Source of the DNA: Mangifera indica
Taxonomy: Eukaryota > Streptophyta > Magnoliopsida > Sapindales > Anacardiaceae
DNA length: 64,000 nucleotides
Assembly (NCBI RefSeq): GCF_011075055.1
Contig: NC_058156.1
Coordinates: 4,836,001-4,900,000, forward strand
Direction: 5' to 3'
This document shows, piece after piece, positions 21,611-34,708 of this stretch. The notes below the pieces were generated by a model. The model was not told where the DNA came from. It saw only the letters and a program-made list of their open reading frames with translations, and made no database searches. Positions within the stretch are counted from its first letter, which is position 1. Every line of letters begins with the position of its first letter. Both the position numbers and the translations under genes were made by a program.

Positions 21611-22215
21611 TAATCTGGAAACCACATACAAACTCATGTTTTCTCTCACATATCCCTTTTGCATGAGCTATTGAATCTGTCTTTGAAGTTCCTTTGTTTC
21701 CTCAAGGTTACTTTTATATATGAGTTGGTTTGGAATTGTTGCACCATGGATAAAATCAATTTGATGTTCAATTCCCCTTATAGATGGTAAGCCATTAGGA
21801 ATGTCTTCAAGAAATACATCTTCAAAATCCTACAAAAGAGATTTAACAATATTAGACCAAGAATGGTTAAGCTCATTAGTATTAAAATAAGCATCTTTAT
21901 ACAAAAGGACAAAGATGGGTTATTTTGCTAGAAATGCAACCTTGACATCACTCTTTTTTACATAAATGCTTACTGATTTTCTCTATTTATTTTCAACTCT
22001 CTCACCCTTTTCTCTCTTGTTTTCCTTCATTCTTTTTTCCTCATTCTCTTTCTTTAACTCACTCTCTTTTTTTGCTCTCAATTGATCCTCATTAACCTAC
22101 CTAGGACTCAATGGTACAAGAGTTATTGGTTTCCCCTCCATTATGAACGATAGCAATTTTTGAAACCATTATGCATCATCCTTCTATCATATTCCATAAC
22201 CTCCCCAATAGTAAG
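21606..22215 (-). mobile_element. old gypsy element, 5' part (pre-RT and RT start)
   Basis: The minus-strand continuation of the element at 9570-11997. It encodes, with several stops, KPITLVPLSP-like spacer sequence, a charged Glu/Lys-rich stretch (about 21980-22085), the pre-RT motif DIPNGLPSIRGIEHQIDF, and the RT N-terminus (ETKELQRQIQ). Removing the younger element and one ATAAG copy joins this to the RT segment at 11997 in frame. The right edge near 22215 abuts a copia integrase fragment. Confidence 0.9.
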
Positions 22216-24821
22216 TGACCAGTATGTATAGTAACTATGTCACAAAGTACTCCCCTCCTTAGTCAGACTGCACATACTTGATTTTAACGTTAAACTGTCT
22301 TTCAACTAAGGTATGAAAGGCTTTGAAAATGGGAGTAGTGTTAGATTTCAATTTAAAAAGGAAGATCTAGGTAAACTTATTATGATCATCAATAAAATTG
22401 ACATAATATTTATATCCTTCAAGGGAAAGAATGGGTGAAGACCCTTAGAGATAAGTATGAATTAGCTTAAGAGGTTGGAAGGCTCTGGATATAGATAAAG
22501 GAAAGTGATTCTGAGTGAGTTTGCCATATTGACAAGTATTACAAAAAAGCTTAGAAGAGAAAGTCATATGAGAGGGATTTATAAATTTGAGAATAGAGGA
22601 AACTATCCTAAAGTAAGGATGTCCAAGTCTAGCATGCCATAATGTATAAGAAGACAATTTATTGCATTAAAAAACAGAGCAGTTAGCAACAATATCAAAA
22701 TCTTTACAATAAGAAAAATCATTATAAGAAACAACATTAATAAGATTTTTAGTGAAGTAAATTGAAATTTGTCTATGAAAAATTTATTACAACTATTAAC
22801 AGTAGCAATATTCAACAATGGGCTTATGAGTAAAGGGTGGCTTGTGAAAAACAAAAGCATAAGCAGTTAAGGAAATTGGATGGGCAAGAAAAACAGAGTT
22901 AGACTTCTTAGAAACAAACAGTTGGTAAAGGTCATCTCTCAGTCTTCCCTGTAGTAAGATAATTTGACTCAATTTATCTCGAATGACACTCTGATCAGTT
23001 GAAAACTCTACTAAAAAAATTGTTATCTTTTGTTATTTTGAACATGCTTAGTGGTTTTCTTATTATGTGAGGAACATAAAGAACATTTTTATGGTATAAG
23101 ACTTTATTATGATAGAGATTGGGAACAAAGAGCTGACTAGTATAAGAGATGATCAGGTTTTCACCATTACCAAATTAAAGTTGATTCGAACCTTGATAGA
23201 GAGAAAGATTGACCAATTGAGTGGAATCATAAGTGATGTGATCTTTGACACCTAAATCCATGAACTAAGAGGCATTTTGAACAATGGTAGGTGTAGCTAT
23301 GGTAGAAACAAAATGAGCATAAACAGATTCATTAGAAGTAGAAGATTTGGTAAGATTATTTGATAGAGGTAGAGTAGGATAAGGATTGTGTGTGAGATAA
23401 GCTTGATGTAATCTTGTAGGATTAAGTGAAGGAGGAGTATGAATAGATGTAGGAAGATTTGGATAAAAAGGTAGTGGTGACACAATATACTATTGAGTAG
23501 GAAACTGAGCAAAGGGTTTATAAGGTCTAAGAAAAGATATGGAATAAAGAGTAGGGTAAAAATTTGGTGTATGGTAAGGTTTGGAAGGAATAAGATTATA
23601 GTAGGGGAAAGATGGGGTATTATGGAATGTATAATTGTTAATGGAACTACTAATAGGGGAAAGATTGGCGATGATTGGTTGTTATATTTATTGTTATTTA
23701 CGTAATAAAAATGAAAGGCAAGATGATCAAGTTTGTTGCAAATCTGAAAAACTACTCTACCTTTACCATATCTCGTACCTCTACATTTAAGGAAACCTAA
23801 GTTAGGTTGATATTATGTTAAAGGTCTTAAGCCTTAAGTGGAAGTGTAGTTGAGAGATTCAAGAGCAGGGAAGTTACATGGTTGTTATGGTTGAGTAGAA
23901 TAATAAGGTGATGAGTGAGTAAAGACATGTGATGTAGATGTGTTGGTGATGTATGTTGATAGTTGTGAAGATGGTATAAAATTTATAGGGCGTTCATGTT
24001 TAGAAATGTGTATGATGGTAACAGGACCAGTAAATTGATCAGAACGCTTCACTTGATAAGCAAAGTTGGGTCAATGAAACTCTAAGGAGATGCTAGTGTT
24101 CAATGTTTGGTGGGTTATTTTTAGTCTTAATTCATGTTTTAATAGATGATAGTAGGTATCTAGTAGAATAGGTTTATCAAATTTGGACTCAAACCTAGAG
24201 TTCAACATGACAACTACAAAGTCATAGTTAAAGTCAAGGTCATCTAATATGTGGTTCAATATCTTTTCATCAGTGATGTTGTGGCCTCTTAAAATAAGTA
24301 TGTCTTCATACTCTTTCATTTTGGAGACATATTCATTAATACTCAGGTTATTCTTCCTAGTGGTTTGAAGGAGATTCTTGACATGTAACAGTTGAAACTT
24401 AGACTTAGAGTGAAATTCATTTTCTAAAGTTACTTAGAGGTTATAAACATGATGGCATTTGGAGATTACTCTAAACATACTAGTAGATATGGAGGATAGT
24501 AACCAACTAACAAGTTATTTGTCCAATTTTTTCCAAAAAGCATATTCAGGATTTGGTCTTTAAAGAACATTGGGGCCTTTAACAATTTGACTTGAATTTG
24601 TATAAAAGGTGGAAGACAAGCTAAGTAACCTAACAAATGACTCTCAAGGTCATGGGCTCTTACAAAAAATAGTACTTGAGATCTCTAAAAGCTATAATTG
24701 TATTATCAAGTTTAAGAGTGATGGATTAGAGACTAAAAGAAAAAGTTAATGATCCTAGATTGGTAGTAGTCTAAATACCATTGAAGTATGAGTCAACAAT
24801 AAGGTTTGGTGAGTTTTCCAT
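22216..24821 (-). pseudogene. copia gag-protease-integrase pseudogene
   Basis: The gag region (24071-24319) has ILNHILDDLDFNYDFVVVML and LLKHELRL, matching the UBN2-type gag of plant copia elements. The protease keeps FMDLG at the active-site position (about 23250), where DSG or DTG is expected, and VGNG-like FGNGENLIIS. The GAG-pre-integrase domain has TLWHARLGHPYFRIV and FCNTCQYGKLTQ. The integrase core begins YKYYVNFIDDHNKFT and reaches a QSD motif with an adjacent stop. Many stops and frame changes make it inactive. The conserved RT half is missing. Confidence 0.85.
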
Positions 24822-25854
24822 GTGTGCAGACAAGAAGAATAGTTTAAACATTTTTTAGGAGTATATTGAGAAAAAGAACTTGAAAGAAAGAGATTTTTCT
24901 AGATATGATTTTTTTTTTAAGAGAAAACAAAGAGATTAAACCAAAACAAGGACTTACAAAAGGTAAGTGCAATAACATGACAGTTATAAGCATGCAAATA
25001 ACCCATGCAAAAGAAAATCAAACATGAAAGTAGAATTGATTAATAAAGACAAAGAAACACAAACTTATGAGCTTTAACATTGAAGAACAAATTCAACTTC
25101 AAAGCACATGTTCAACAATAACAAGAAATAAATGCATCATTGTTATAAAGAATTGTTACACCTAAGAGAATGAATAGAAAAACCTTCCTTTTTGTGCCAA
25201 TAACACTTCACTTCTTGGGTTTCCAACTTATGTAATAGTGAAGTAAGCTATGCAATGATGCTACAATAACTACCATCTATTGATATCTTTACCCAATCAT
25301 ATAATTGAAATGCATACAAGAATTATGCAATTATTATGTTTCGAACACTCATGAGTAGATGCATCTACATATATAATAGCAAGCATATCAAATAATATAA
25401 TAGATTTGGCAAAAAAGAGCTAAAAGAGAGAGCATATATAGGTTTCAAAATAATAGCAAAAGAGTAACAATTTAACAAGGACTATAGAAACAACAGAAAC
25501 AAGAAAAATAAGGCCAAATCTTATAGATCTAGTCATATAAAAGCAAAAAACATAAAGATCTACATGGATGTATGTTGATTAAGCCTATATTCACACAAAT
25601 ATTCAATAAATGACAAGTCTCATTGCAAGGGATCACAACACAATAAGATATTGACAAATCACCAGTAACATATAATAGTTATACACAATACATAGTAAAT
25701 ATCTTGACTACGAACAATAGACAACAAGAACAGTAAGAAATAGCAAAGATGTAGTTTATACATACCACACACACCACAAACCTTAGCACAAATTTACGAT
25801 TAAGCATAGAAATAGAGGAGTTGATGATTCTAGGATGGTTGACAAAGGTCTCAA
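24822..25854 (-). other. copia leader / untranslated region
   Basis: About 1 kb between the gag start and the primer site, A-rich with no coding similarity. It is unusually long for a copia leader and may contain an unrecognised insertion. Confidence 0.4.
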
Positions 25855-25866
25855 GCTCTAATACTA
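25855..25866 (-). other. degenerate primer-binding site
   Basis: On the minus strand it reads TAGTATTAGAGC, two C-to-T or G-to-A changes away from the tRNA-Met site TGGTATCAGAGC. Confidence 0.75.
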
Positions 25867-26308
25867 TGTAGGAAACACAAAAAACAATTGAAAATGCAAA
25901 AAAACTAATTTCTAAACATGAGATGAGTATGGAGAAAAGAAAAAGTCTAGAACTGATGAAAATTTCATGTTATTAAAAAAATAAAACAAACCCTTAATTG
26001 TTACAAAATTTTCTGGGTTTTTATACACCTCTGACACAATTACAGATAAGTCTTATTTTTACAAAGTGTAGCATCGTCTTGGAGGTTCATGAAAAATTCA
26101 CACTCGAAAAAGTTGAAAAATTACAGTTTAGTCCTATTTTGTTGAATTTAAGCTTAACAAAAATTTTTTTTGAGCTTTGAGGTTGAATAATAATTTTATA
26201 AAACTTCGGAGACTAAACTATAATTTTACACTTGGTTAAATAATAATTAAAATTTATTTTTAATTGGTTGTATATATATTGTTATATGTATGCATGGTGT
26301 CCAATACA
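25867..26308 (-). repeat. probable 5' LTR of the minus-strand copia element
   Basis: Bounded on the left by TGTAGGAA next to the primer site and on the right by CCAATACA, giving TG...CA ends on the minus strand. Length is 442 bp. The right edge is a best guess without the partner LTR. Confidence 0.45.
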
Positions 26309-27268
26309 CGGTTAAAGAACCAATATGAATTTTTTTAAAAATTTAATTTTCGTTTGATTATTTTTGGGTTGTAATTCACAAATAAGGCCCGTGCACCCTG
26401 CTTTAATCCTTATTCTTCTTTAGTTTAGGTTTTATTTTATTTTTTTTAATTATGTAACTAAGAAATAAAACTATGTAATTATTGAAGACTAGAGGCAAAA
26501 AGACAAACGGGAAGAATTGAAAACCAAGATTTATCCCGGTTGACCAGTCAAACCCCTCTTGGCTCAAAAGGTTTGATTTAGTTATAGTTGTGTGCTAGCA
26601 CATTTATTTTTATGTTGTTATATTATGCAGATGGTTATATTTTGCAAATATCATTTAAGATGCGGCTTTAATCTAATGAGAGAGACTAATTAAAACCCTC
26701 AAATTAAATATTAAGTCTAAAATTAAATTGATATCTTCCAATATGATATCCTGATTAAGCCCTTATTTGTTGAAACCTTATTCGCCAAAGCAAAGAGTAA
26801 ACTTCTACCAGATGGAAAATTAAGAGATATTTATATTAGGTCTGACTTAACTAGTGTACTTTGCTTGTTCACCAAAGTGAAGGTGAAATATATTAGAGGC
26901 ATGAGTAGGGAATGCATTTGTTAATATAAGGAGATATGTACACTACTGAAACCAAAAGTTACATTTGAGGTTGCATGATTTATTAGGATAAAACCTAGCT
27001 TGAGATCATAGGTTTTTGTTGATTAATTTGAAATTTACCTATTCGATGAATTTGAACTTGTACACCAAAACGAAGGGGAAAATTAAGTCAATAAGGTTTC
27101 AGTCCACTAGAAAGTTCACTGGAACTTTTTGAGTATAATAGTGAAGGCTATTGGCTTGAGAAAATAGTACAAGCATTTTAATTAATTAAATCCATAATTA
27201 AAATGAATATTAATTATGAATAAAATTGCTCATTTGTTTATCTATAAATTGTAGATTAAACAATCACC
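26309..27268. other. unassigned sequence upstream of the plus-strand copia gag
   Basis: AT-rich, no coding similarity. The 5' LTR of the following copia element is expected here, but I see no match to its 3' LTR (31035-32709), so this is either a foreign insertion or a diverged leader. Confidence 0.4.
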
Positions 27269-30200
27269 ATGTCAAACCCAACGTATCGATCAATTCTCAA
27301 AAAAGAAAATAGGCTTATTGGAAGTAACTTTGTTGATTAGTATACTTTTAATAAGTGTCTTAATGACTATATGGAAGTTTAGTGCCTCATGTTGACTTCC
27401 ATGTCATATGAGCTTTAAAAACAATATAAGGAAATAGATGTTCCATCTATACTTGCACACCTTCAAGAATTATATGTCACTCGTACGAAGGCTTAATAAA
27501 ATAAGGTGTCAAGTATGTTGTTTGATTGCAAACTCTCTAAGAGATGACAAGTTAGCTCTCATGTGGTTAAGATGATTGGCTACATTAAGCTGTTGGAAAG
27601 CTTGGGCTTCATCATAGATAATGAGCTTGCAATTAACCTAGTACTAAAATCTTTTTCTAAATCATGGGTTAATTTTATCATGAACTTTAACATGAATGAA
27701 AAGGAGAAAACTCTTGAAGAGTTGTTATATATGTTCAGACAAGCTAAGCAAAAGGTACAAAAGGTAGCCTCGTCTAATATGCTTATGGTTGAAGCCCATG
27801 TAGCTGGATCTAAGGCTAAAGGCAAGGGTACATGTAAAGTCAAGGCTAAGCCTAAGCCCAAAGCGAAGAAGCAACTAGATACTACTCAATTAATAGGTGG
27901 TGTAAGGAAAAGAAAAGTTGTCTGCTTCTATTGTGGCTAAGTTGGTCACTGGAGGAGACATTCTAAGGTTATCCTAGAGAATAAGAAGAATAAGGCAACT
28001 AAACCTTCTACTTTAAGTATGTTTATCTTTGAGATAAACTACTCTCTTTGTTCATCCTGGGTTGTAGACATAGGACACAGTTCTCATATTTGTTCTGATA
28101 TGCAGGGACTACGATAGAGTGGATTGCTTGCCAAATGAGAGTTTGACCTATTTGTTGGAAATAGGGCACGTGTTATTGCTTTAGCCGTAAGCGTTTATTA
28201 TCTTAGGTTACCCATTAGGCTAGTCTTAAAATTAGTTAATTGTTATTATGTTCCTTCTGTTTATAAAAACTTAGTTTCTACATTTGTTTTAGACAAAGAT
28301 GGATATTCATTTTTTTATTGCTAGTGGTACTATAATTATTAACTTGTATAACAACAAAATTACGTAATGGTTTATAAATTCTAAAACTAGATAATGAGAT
28401 TTTCAATGTACAAAGTAATAAATGATTAAAATCAAATGAACTGAATACCATATATATATGGTATTGTAGGTTAGGCCATATAAGACTGAAATGTATATCA
28501 AGATTTTTTGAACAAAAAGTCTTACAATCATTTGACTTTCAGTCTTATGATGAATGCAAATCATGCTTATTGGGTAAGAAGACTAAAACACCCTTCACTA
28601 GACACAGTGAAAAGGTAATTGAACTATTAAGGACCATTCATAGTGACTTGTGTAGGCTGATGATAATGCATAGCGGATATGGGGAAGCCTACTTCGTCAT
28701 ATTTACTGATGACTTTAGTAGATATGACTATGTATTTTTATGAAACACAAGTTTGGATATTTTGATAAATTCAAAGAATTTTAAAATAAGGTAAAAAAGT
28801 AACTTAGGAAATAAATTAAGTCCTTCATAGTAATCGTGGAGGTGAATACCTAAGTGCTGAATTTAGAGGATACCTAAAGGAACATGGGATAGCTCTCAAC
28901 TCACTCTCCTTGGTACATCATAACATAATGGTGTATTTGAATGAAGGAATAAGACCTTGATAGAAATGGTAAGGTCTATGATGAGTTTTATTAATCTATC
29001 CATGTCTTTTTGGGGTCATGCTCTAGAAATTACTACCTATACACTAAACTGTGTCCTATCTAAATTTGTGGATAAAACTTTATACGAGTTATGGACTAGA
29101 TGAAAGCCCAATCTAGATTACTTGAGAATTTGGGGTTATGAAGCTTATGTCAAGAAATTGACTTCAAACAAGTTGAGCACTAAATCTAAAAAGTGTATCT
29201 TTATGGGGTACTCGAAGGTAACTAAAAGATATTGCTTCCACCAACTGGAGGAGCAAAAAGTTTGTGTTACTCAGATCAGAGTACTCTTTAAAAAAGAATT
29301 CATTCTTAAGAAAACCAATAGAAGGAGGGTGGAACTCAATGAAGTTCCTGTTCCATAGGATATTATAGATATTAGATAGGATGATATGTCATCACAAATG
29401 GTTGATCATGATGAGAAAGTTCCTCTATCCCAAGAGGTACAACTTCATAACACATAAAAGCTACATAGGTCTACATAAGTACATCGTGAGCCAGAAAGAT
29501 TTGGTTTTTTTATAACTCAACATGATGATATAGTGGTTATCACTAATGATGAGCCAAAGACTTGTGATGATGCTGTCTCAATTCCAAATTCTAATAAATG
29601 GTTTGATGCCATAAAATCTAAAGTAGACTTCATATATTAGAACTAAGTATGGACTTTGGTGGATGCACTTGAAAGAGTAAAACTCATAGAGTGTAAATGG
29701 GTTTTCAAAAAGTAAACTGACTTGAAAGGTAACTTGCATACCTATAAAGCATACTTGGTTGCCAAAGGTTTCATACAAAAACATGGCATTAAATATGATG
29801 AAATCTCTTAGATGGATGTCAAAACTACCTTCCTAAATAGTAATCTTGTATAAGACGTTTATATGGCGCAACCCAATGGTTTCATTCATACTGGACAAAC
29901 AAATAAAGTATACAAGCTATAAAAGTCTATTTATTAGCTTAAATAGGCTTCTAGATACTAGAATATTTGTTTTGATAAAGTTGTACAAGAGTTTCGTTTC
30001 ATAAAAAACAAAGACAAGTCGTGGTGTATAAAAAGTTAGTGAGAACATAATTGTACTTCTGGTATTGTATATCGATGACATCTTGATTATTGGAAATGAT
30101 ATACCAAACTGGCAATCGGTAAAGGCTTAGTTATCCAAGTGTTTCTCCATGAAAGACTTAGAGGAAATAACTTACATTCTTGGGATTAAAATTTAACAAG

Positions 30201-31015
30201 ATAGAGAGCATAGATTGCTAGGCCTAAGTCAAAACACATACATAGACAAAGTGTTGACGAAATTCTTTATAGAGGAATTCAAGAAAAGATTTTTGCCCAT
30301 GCCTATGGTGTATATCTTTCAAAAGAAATATGTCAATCTTCATAATCTGAGAGAGATTAGAAGAGTAAAATCTCATATGCCTTAGCTATAAGATCAATCA
30401 TATACGTCATGCTATGTACAAGAGTTGATGTCTCATATGTCTTAAGTGTTTGCAATAAATATCATCTAATCCAAGTGAAAAACATTGAATAACTGAGGAT
30501 GCATTCTTGGTTTATGGAGGGGATTTTGAACTCACTATTAGAGGCTATAACGATACCAATTTCAAAACTAATCGAGATGATTTTAAATCCTAGTCAAGAT
30601 TTATGTTTTATTTGAATGGTGGTGTAGTTAGCTAGAAAAACTCAAAGCAAAGTATAGTGGATGATTCTATGACAGAGTTCAAGTTCATTGCCTTTTCAAA
30701 AGCAACAAAAAAGGTTGTATAGATCAAGAGGTTCATTATTGAACTTGGAATGGTTTCAAGTATCATCGAGCCAATTGAGCTTCATTATGACAACAATGAA
30801 GCAATTGCTCAGGCAAATGAACCGTAGTATTATCAGAGATCTAAACACATACTCAGATGATATCACTTGATTCGAGAGATTATTCATCGTAATGATATAC
30901 AGATAGGGAGGATGATACAGATGACCATTTGGCTACCTATTGACAAAGCCTCTATTGCAGTAGAAGCATGATAGGCATATAGTAGGATTGGGCATTAGGT
31001 ATATGACTGATTGGC
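27269..31015 (+). pseudogene. copia gag-pol pseudogene
   Basis: Gag starts MSNPTYRSILKKE at 27269; its open part (27563-27940) has MNFNMNEKEKTLEELLYMF, a Lys-rich linker and the knuckle start CFYCG. Protease follows with WVVDIGHSSHICSDMQGL (about 28058-28112). Integrase is at 28440-29360, with TDDFSRYDY and AYVKKLTSNKLSTKSKKC. RT keeps WVFKK, LVAKGF and the catalytic LYIDDILIIG near 30066. RNase H ends with YRRLKHI-type and HLIREII motifs near 30860-30890. Numerous stops and frameshifts divide it, and the longest open segment is under 130 codons. It is clearly dead. Confidence 0.88.
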
Positions 31016-31034
31016 TATAGTGTAAGTGAGTGAT

Positions 31035-32709
31035 TGTTAAGGTAGGTGCATTAAAGCCAATTGATTTAGCATTAGTAACAGTAATTTTACATTTCATTAA
31101 TTAATAAAGGATCTAATTGTGATTCAATTCATATGTGTCCTTTTATATGATTGTGCAAATAACATGCCCTTAGAATTATAAAACTATGAGGAGAGGATTA
31201 GAGACTGATCGTGAGAACCCTATGTGCACATCAAGTGATTATTCCAGAAACATCTGTAATCCTAACATTAAAGTCAACAAGGGCACATGTAATAATGATA
31301 GAATTATCATAATGTTGAGTGATCCTATTGAAAGGTGACAATAGTTCTCACATGTCGAAGTTGTTTATAGACAACTTGGTGTAATACATGAGTACACATT
31401 GTAGACGTGTTCATCAGACTAAACCCACCAAAAGATATTCGTATGGATGGTTGTTCTAGTGTATATGGAACAAATCCTCTAAACATTACGAGTAAATGTT
31501 ATCCGATGACTAGAGGTTACCAAACTATCTTATGTAAGGATCAGTATGGTTTAACCCTATCTAACATACTATCATAATTGGGGTATCATAAAGGTAGTGA
31601 ATGACCATATCATGAAATACATGAAGGTTATGGTTGATCAATAAAAGATTCTTCACTCATGAGCACAACAAAAGGTATCTCACATGAGAATACTAAATAA
31701 CATTCATGAGTGCTTGAATTTATAGCCATAGTGGGATAAGGTTGTAGCCTAATTCACGTAAGTCATTGATGTGTATTAGTTTATACCGATGAGCTACTAA
31801 GATAGACACATTTCTATGTCTCAACCTTAAGAGATATTGGTTGACAAAAGGATTGAATTGCATGTAACTGTGATATTGTAAAAGCTTAAAAGATATATGT
31901 TGACACTTCATCATCCAAGTGGCTATGATGCTTTGTTAGATGCTAGTCTTGGTCTATGTCTAAATTTGACCTAAATTTAGATACTACTAGTTTGATAGAG
32001 AGCTTATTGTTCACACATATATATGGGTTGATATGAACTAAGAGACGAGGATTGTTTTATGACAATCTTGGTGTTTAAGGAGAGAAGGAACTCTGTGGGA
32101 AATTAATATAGATGGCATAACTGGACAAGTCTTGTCCAATCGTGCAATGCATGTTTCATGCCAGGTGCTACACTTTAGTGTCCCTCTCTGTATGCTTTAA
32201 GGTATGCCAAGTGGCACACAAATGAATCACTTGTGCACATATGTTGATGATATCCAGTGTGAGTTACTCTTGTTGGACTTGGACACCTATATATAATTAT
32301 AAAACAAAGCTTGAGTTAGTTGAACACAATAATCTAAGATACAAAATTCACATACAAAATCAGAAACACTAGCCATTGGGTTTTTCTGAATTTTTCTCTC
32401 TTATGAACACATTCCCCATCCAGCACATGAATACCCTAACAGCCTTTTTCTTGGACAGCCTCCCATGTTTGTGCTTTGTGTGGATACCAGGGTACTGTCT
32501 CATGAGGGTTAGATAACATTTGTTTCTTTGTCACATGAAACCTTGAAAGAGCCACCAATACAGGTATAAACTCTGAAAACACCTTATGTGTGTTTTTATA
32601 TGTTCATGTTAAATATGCATTAAAACATGTATCTTGGTTAGGGTTTTAGGACTTTTTAAAATTTTTAATTCTACTATGCTATTGATTTTTGGCACCCTAA
32701 AACCTTACA
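31035..32709 (+). repeat. 3' LTR of plus-strand copia element
   Basis: Begins TGTTAAGG immediately after the copia internal end and finishes CCTTACA, an imperfect terminal inverted repeat. Homologous to 58846-60741 (plus) and 39505-41175 (minus). Confidence 0.88.
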
Positions 32710-32970
32710 AGAATTACAAAAGAACACAATAAGTGAAACACACTTGAGAAGTAAGTGATATCTTTGTCTTATACATACAACAATAAACAATAATATAGGT
32801 CTATATATTTTTTATTTTATCTAATTGTGGTATTCTAGATATTACACAAGCATCCTAAATACCTATTCCAATATCTTGACACCTTGTGCCTTAAACTTAA
32901 ATATCTATATCATCTCTGATGACTAATATCCAATGATATATGTCAATATCTTAGATGTCTGGTAAAAATA
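32710..32970. other. short unassigned spacer
   Basis: AT-rich sequence between the copia LTR and the next LTR; nothing recognised. Confidence 0.4.
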
Positions 32971-34708
32971 TGTAACATTCTTAATGTCATCTATACCCTA
33001 TATACATGTTGATTAAACTTCGGGCTAGGGTCACATAAACAGTTACACAGGCTAGCCTCGATGTTTTCACAGCCACACTGCATATAGCTTATGGTATAAT
33101 CACGTTGTATATAGCTCAGTGATAAATCACATTTCACATAGCTTGATGATAAGTTACACTGAACTAAGCTTGGTGGGATAACCACACTTGTACACAATGT
33201 GGTGGGTGAGTAAGATAATACATCATTTCAATTTTGACTCTGAATTGCTCTAGTCTAGGTCTTTGCCATTGTCTACATAATTGGGCTCACCCATAACAAT
33301 TTCTATCTCATATTGTTGTTGTTAGAGCCTTATCCTTGTTTTACCTTATGTTCATTACTTATAGGGGTAAAATAGTCATTACCCTAGTTATATATAAACA
33401 TCACTAACTTTATACTTCTTTTTTAAAAAATCCCTAATTATACATGAGGGTTTGTCTTCCATACGCAGAGGTGCATGAATCCTACCTACACAGTCACATA
33501 ATTAGCTAACACAGGCATGCAATCTAGGGGGCATATACAGTCGTGTGTCCCATACCACATGGGTGTGTATATATTCCTAAATTAATACACGTATGACTCA
33601 AACCTAACACAAGAACTATTTTCCTAATTATACATTATCATGTACCCTACCATATATAGGCATGTAGTGTCTTTTTCTAGAATTTTGATTTGCTTGCAAT
33701 TACACATTCTGATTACCAAATTCTATTTCCAGACCTCATAAAACAAACTACTTAATCAACTAATAAGACCATAAACTTCTTATTGCATTGTCAAGGCAAT
33801 AATCATAATAACAAATAAGTTCATCCTATTAACAAAAATGCAAGCCATCACTATCCATGCCTTTAGGAAATAATGATCTATTGTATAATTTCATATACAC
33901 ACAACCTATATCATGTAATTCTCATTATCGATATAGGTACTTATATATTCAGTGAACATTTTTATACCTTAAAGAATCATCACTTCCAAATACTAATACT
34001 ATAACGACATACATATCATGTTTGAATCACCCACCTTATACTAACAAATTACATAATCAAGTTATAAGTTAACTAACAAATCAACTATTATATGAACAAA
34101 TCAATAGCATCCCTCTAAACCGAACAACAATTTAAGATTGATACAACTCTATAAGATTATCTAAGATTAATATGGGAGAAGAAACACTATACTTACCTCT
34201 CTTTCGATGATGTAATTAGTCTTCATATGGCAAGAATCCTCCCAATGATCTCTCGCACTTCCTTGGCTCAAAGGCTCCAAAATTCTTTCAACTCATTCTA
34301 CTCTCTCTATAATTTTAGTGAAAATTGTAGCAAAAATGAGCCAAAATATGTTTGGAGTCTTTTTATTTTAGTTGTAATGCATGATACATAGCTATGTGCC
34401 TCACCATATACAACCCATTAATGGAAATTTCCAAAATCACTGTGAAACGAATCCTTATCTAATATTCAAACATTTTAACATATATGGGTTTTACAAGGGC
34501 ATGTATGTCATCTATACTTCACCAAATTTCATCATGCGTTACTCAAAAAAGGATTATATTTGCCCTTGCTAACACATATACCAGCATGTGGCCTTCCCAC
34601 ACGGTCGTGCAACCTTAAAATCACATGCATATAATTAATCAAGCATAATCAATCTCAGATAAGAGTTAAAAAATGAAAATAACATTGGATGTACCTACGG
34701 GTATTACA
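32971..34708 (-). repeat. gypsy-type LTR, family F
   Basis: The left end begins TGTAACATTC and the right end finishes GGGTATTACA, so TG...CA on either strand. Words such as GGGTAAAATAGTC and GTCCCATA(C/T)CACATG are shared with the minus-strand LTR at 53820-56050, in the same order. A 27-bp tandem array lies at 33074-33182. Flanking five-mers (AAATA, TAATT) do not match, so it may not be a clean solo LTR. Confidence 0.6.
33074..33182. repeat. four-copy 27-bp tandem array
   Basis: Diverged units start at 33074, 33101, 33128 and 33155. Each begins CAC or TAC and contains an ATAGCT- or AAGCT-like centre followed by a (T/G)GATAA-like word. Confidence 0.75.

Larger units (their letters stand above)
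22216..25866 (-). mobile_element. Ty1/copia element, gag-protease-integrase part
   Basis: Minus strand. Reading leftward there is a degenerate primer site (25855-25866), a long leader, gag from an ATG ending at 24821, a decayed zinc knuckle near 23740, protease, GAG-pre-integrase (22445-22657) and the start of the integrase core (about 22230-22440). RT and RNase H are absent: the element stops where the gypsy fragment begins at about 22215. The order protease-integrase-(RT) identifies it as copia. Confidence 0.85.
27269..32709 (+). mobile_element. Ty1/copia element with 3' LTR
   Basis: A plus-strand copia polyprotein remnant (27269-31015), a short tract ending at 31034, and a 1675-bp 3' LTR (31035-32709). 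Domain order is gag, zinc knuckle, protease, integrase, RT, RNase H. The 5' LTR is not visible. Two further LTRs of this family occur as solo copies at 39505-41175 and 58846-60741. Confidence 0.88.

Noticed and set aside
9570..22215. Endogenous pararetrovirus (Caulimoviridae)
   Set aside because: The pol sequences include integrase, and the complete element has LTRs and a target duplication. No movement protein is visible. These are features of Ty3/gypsy retrotransposons.
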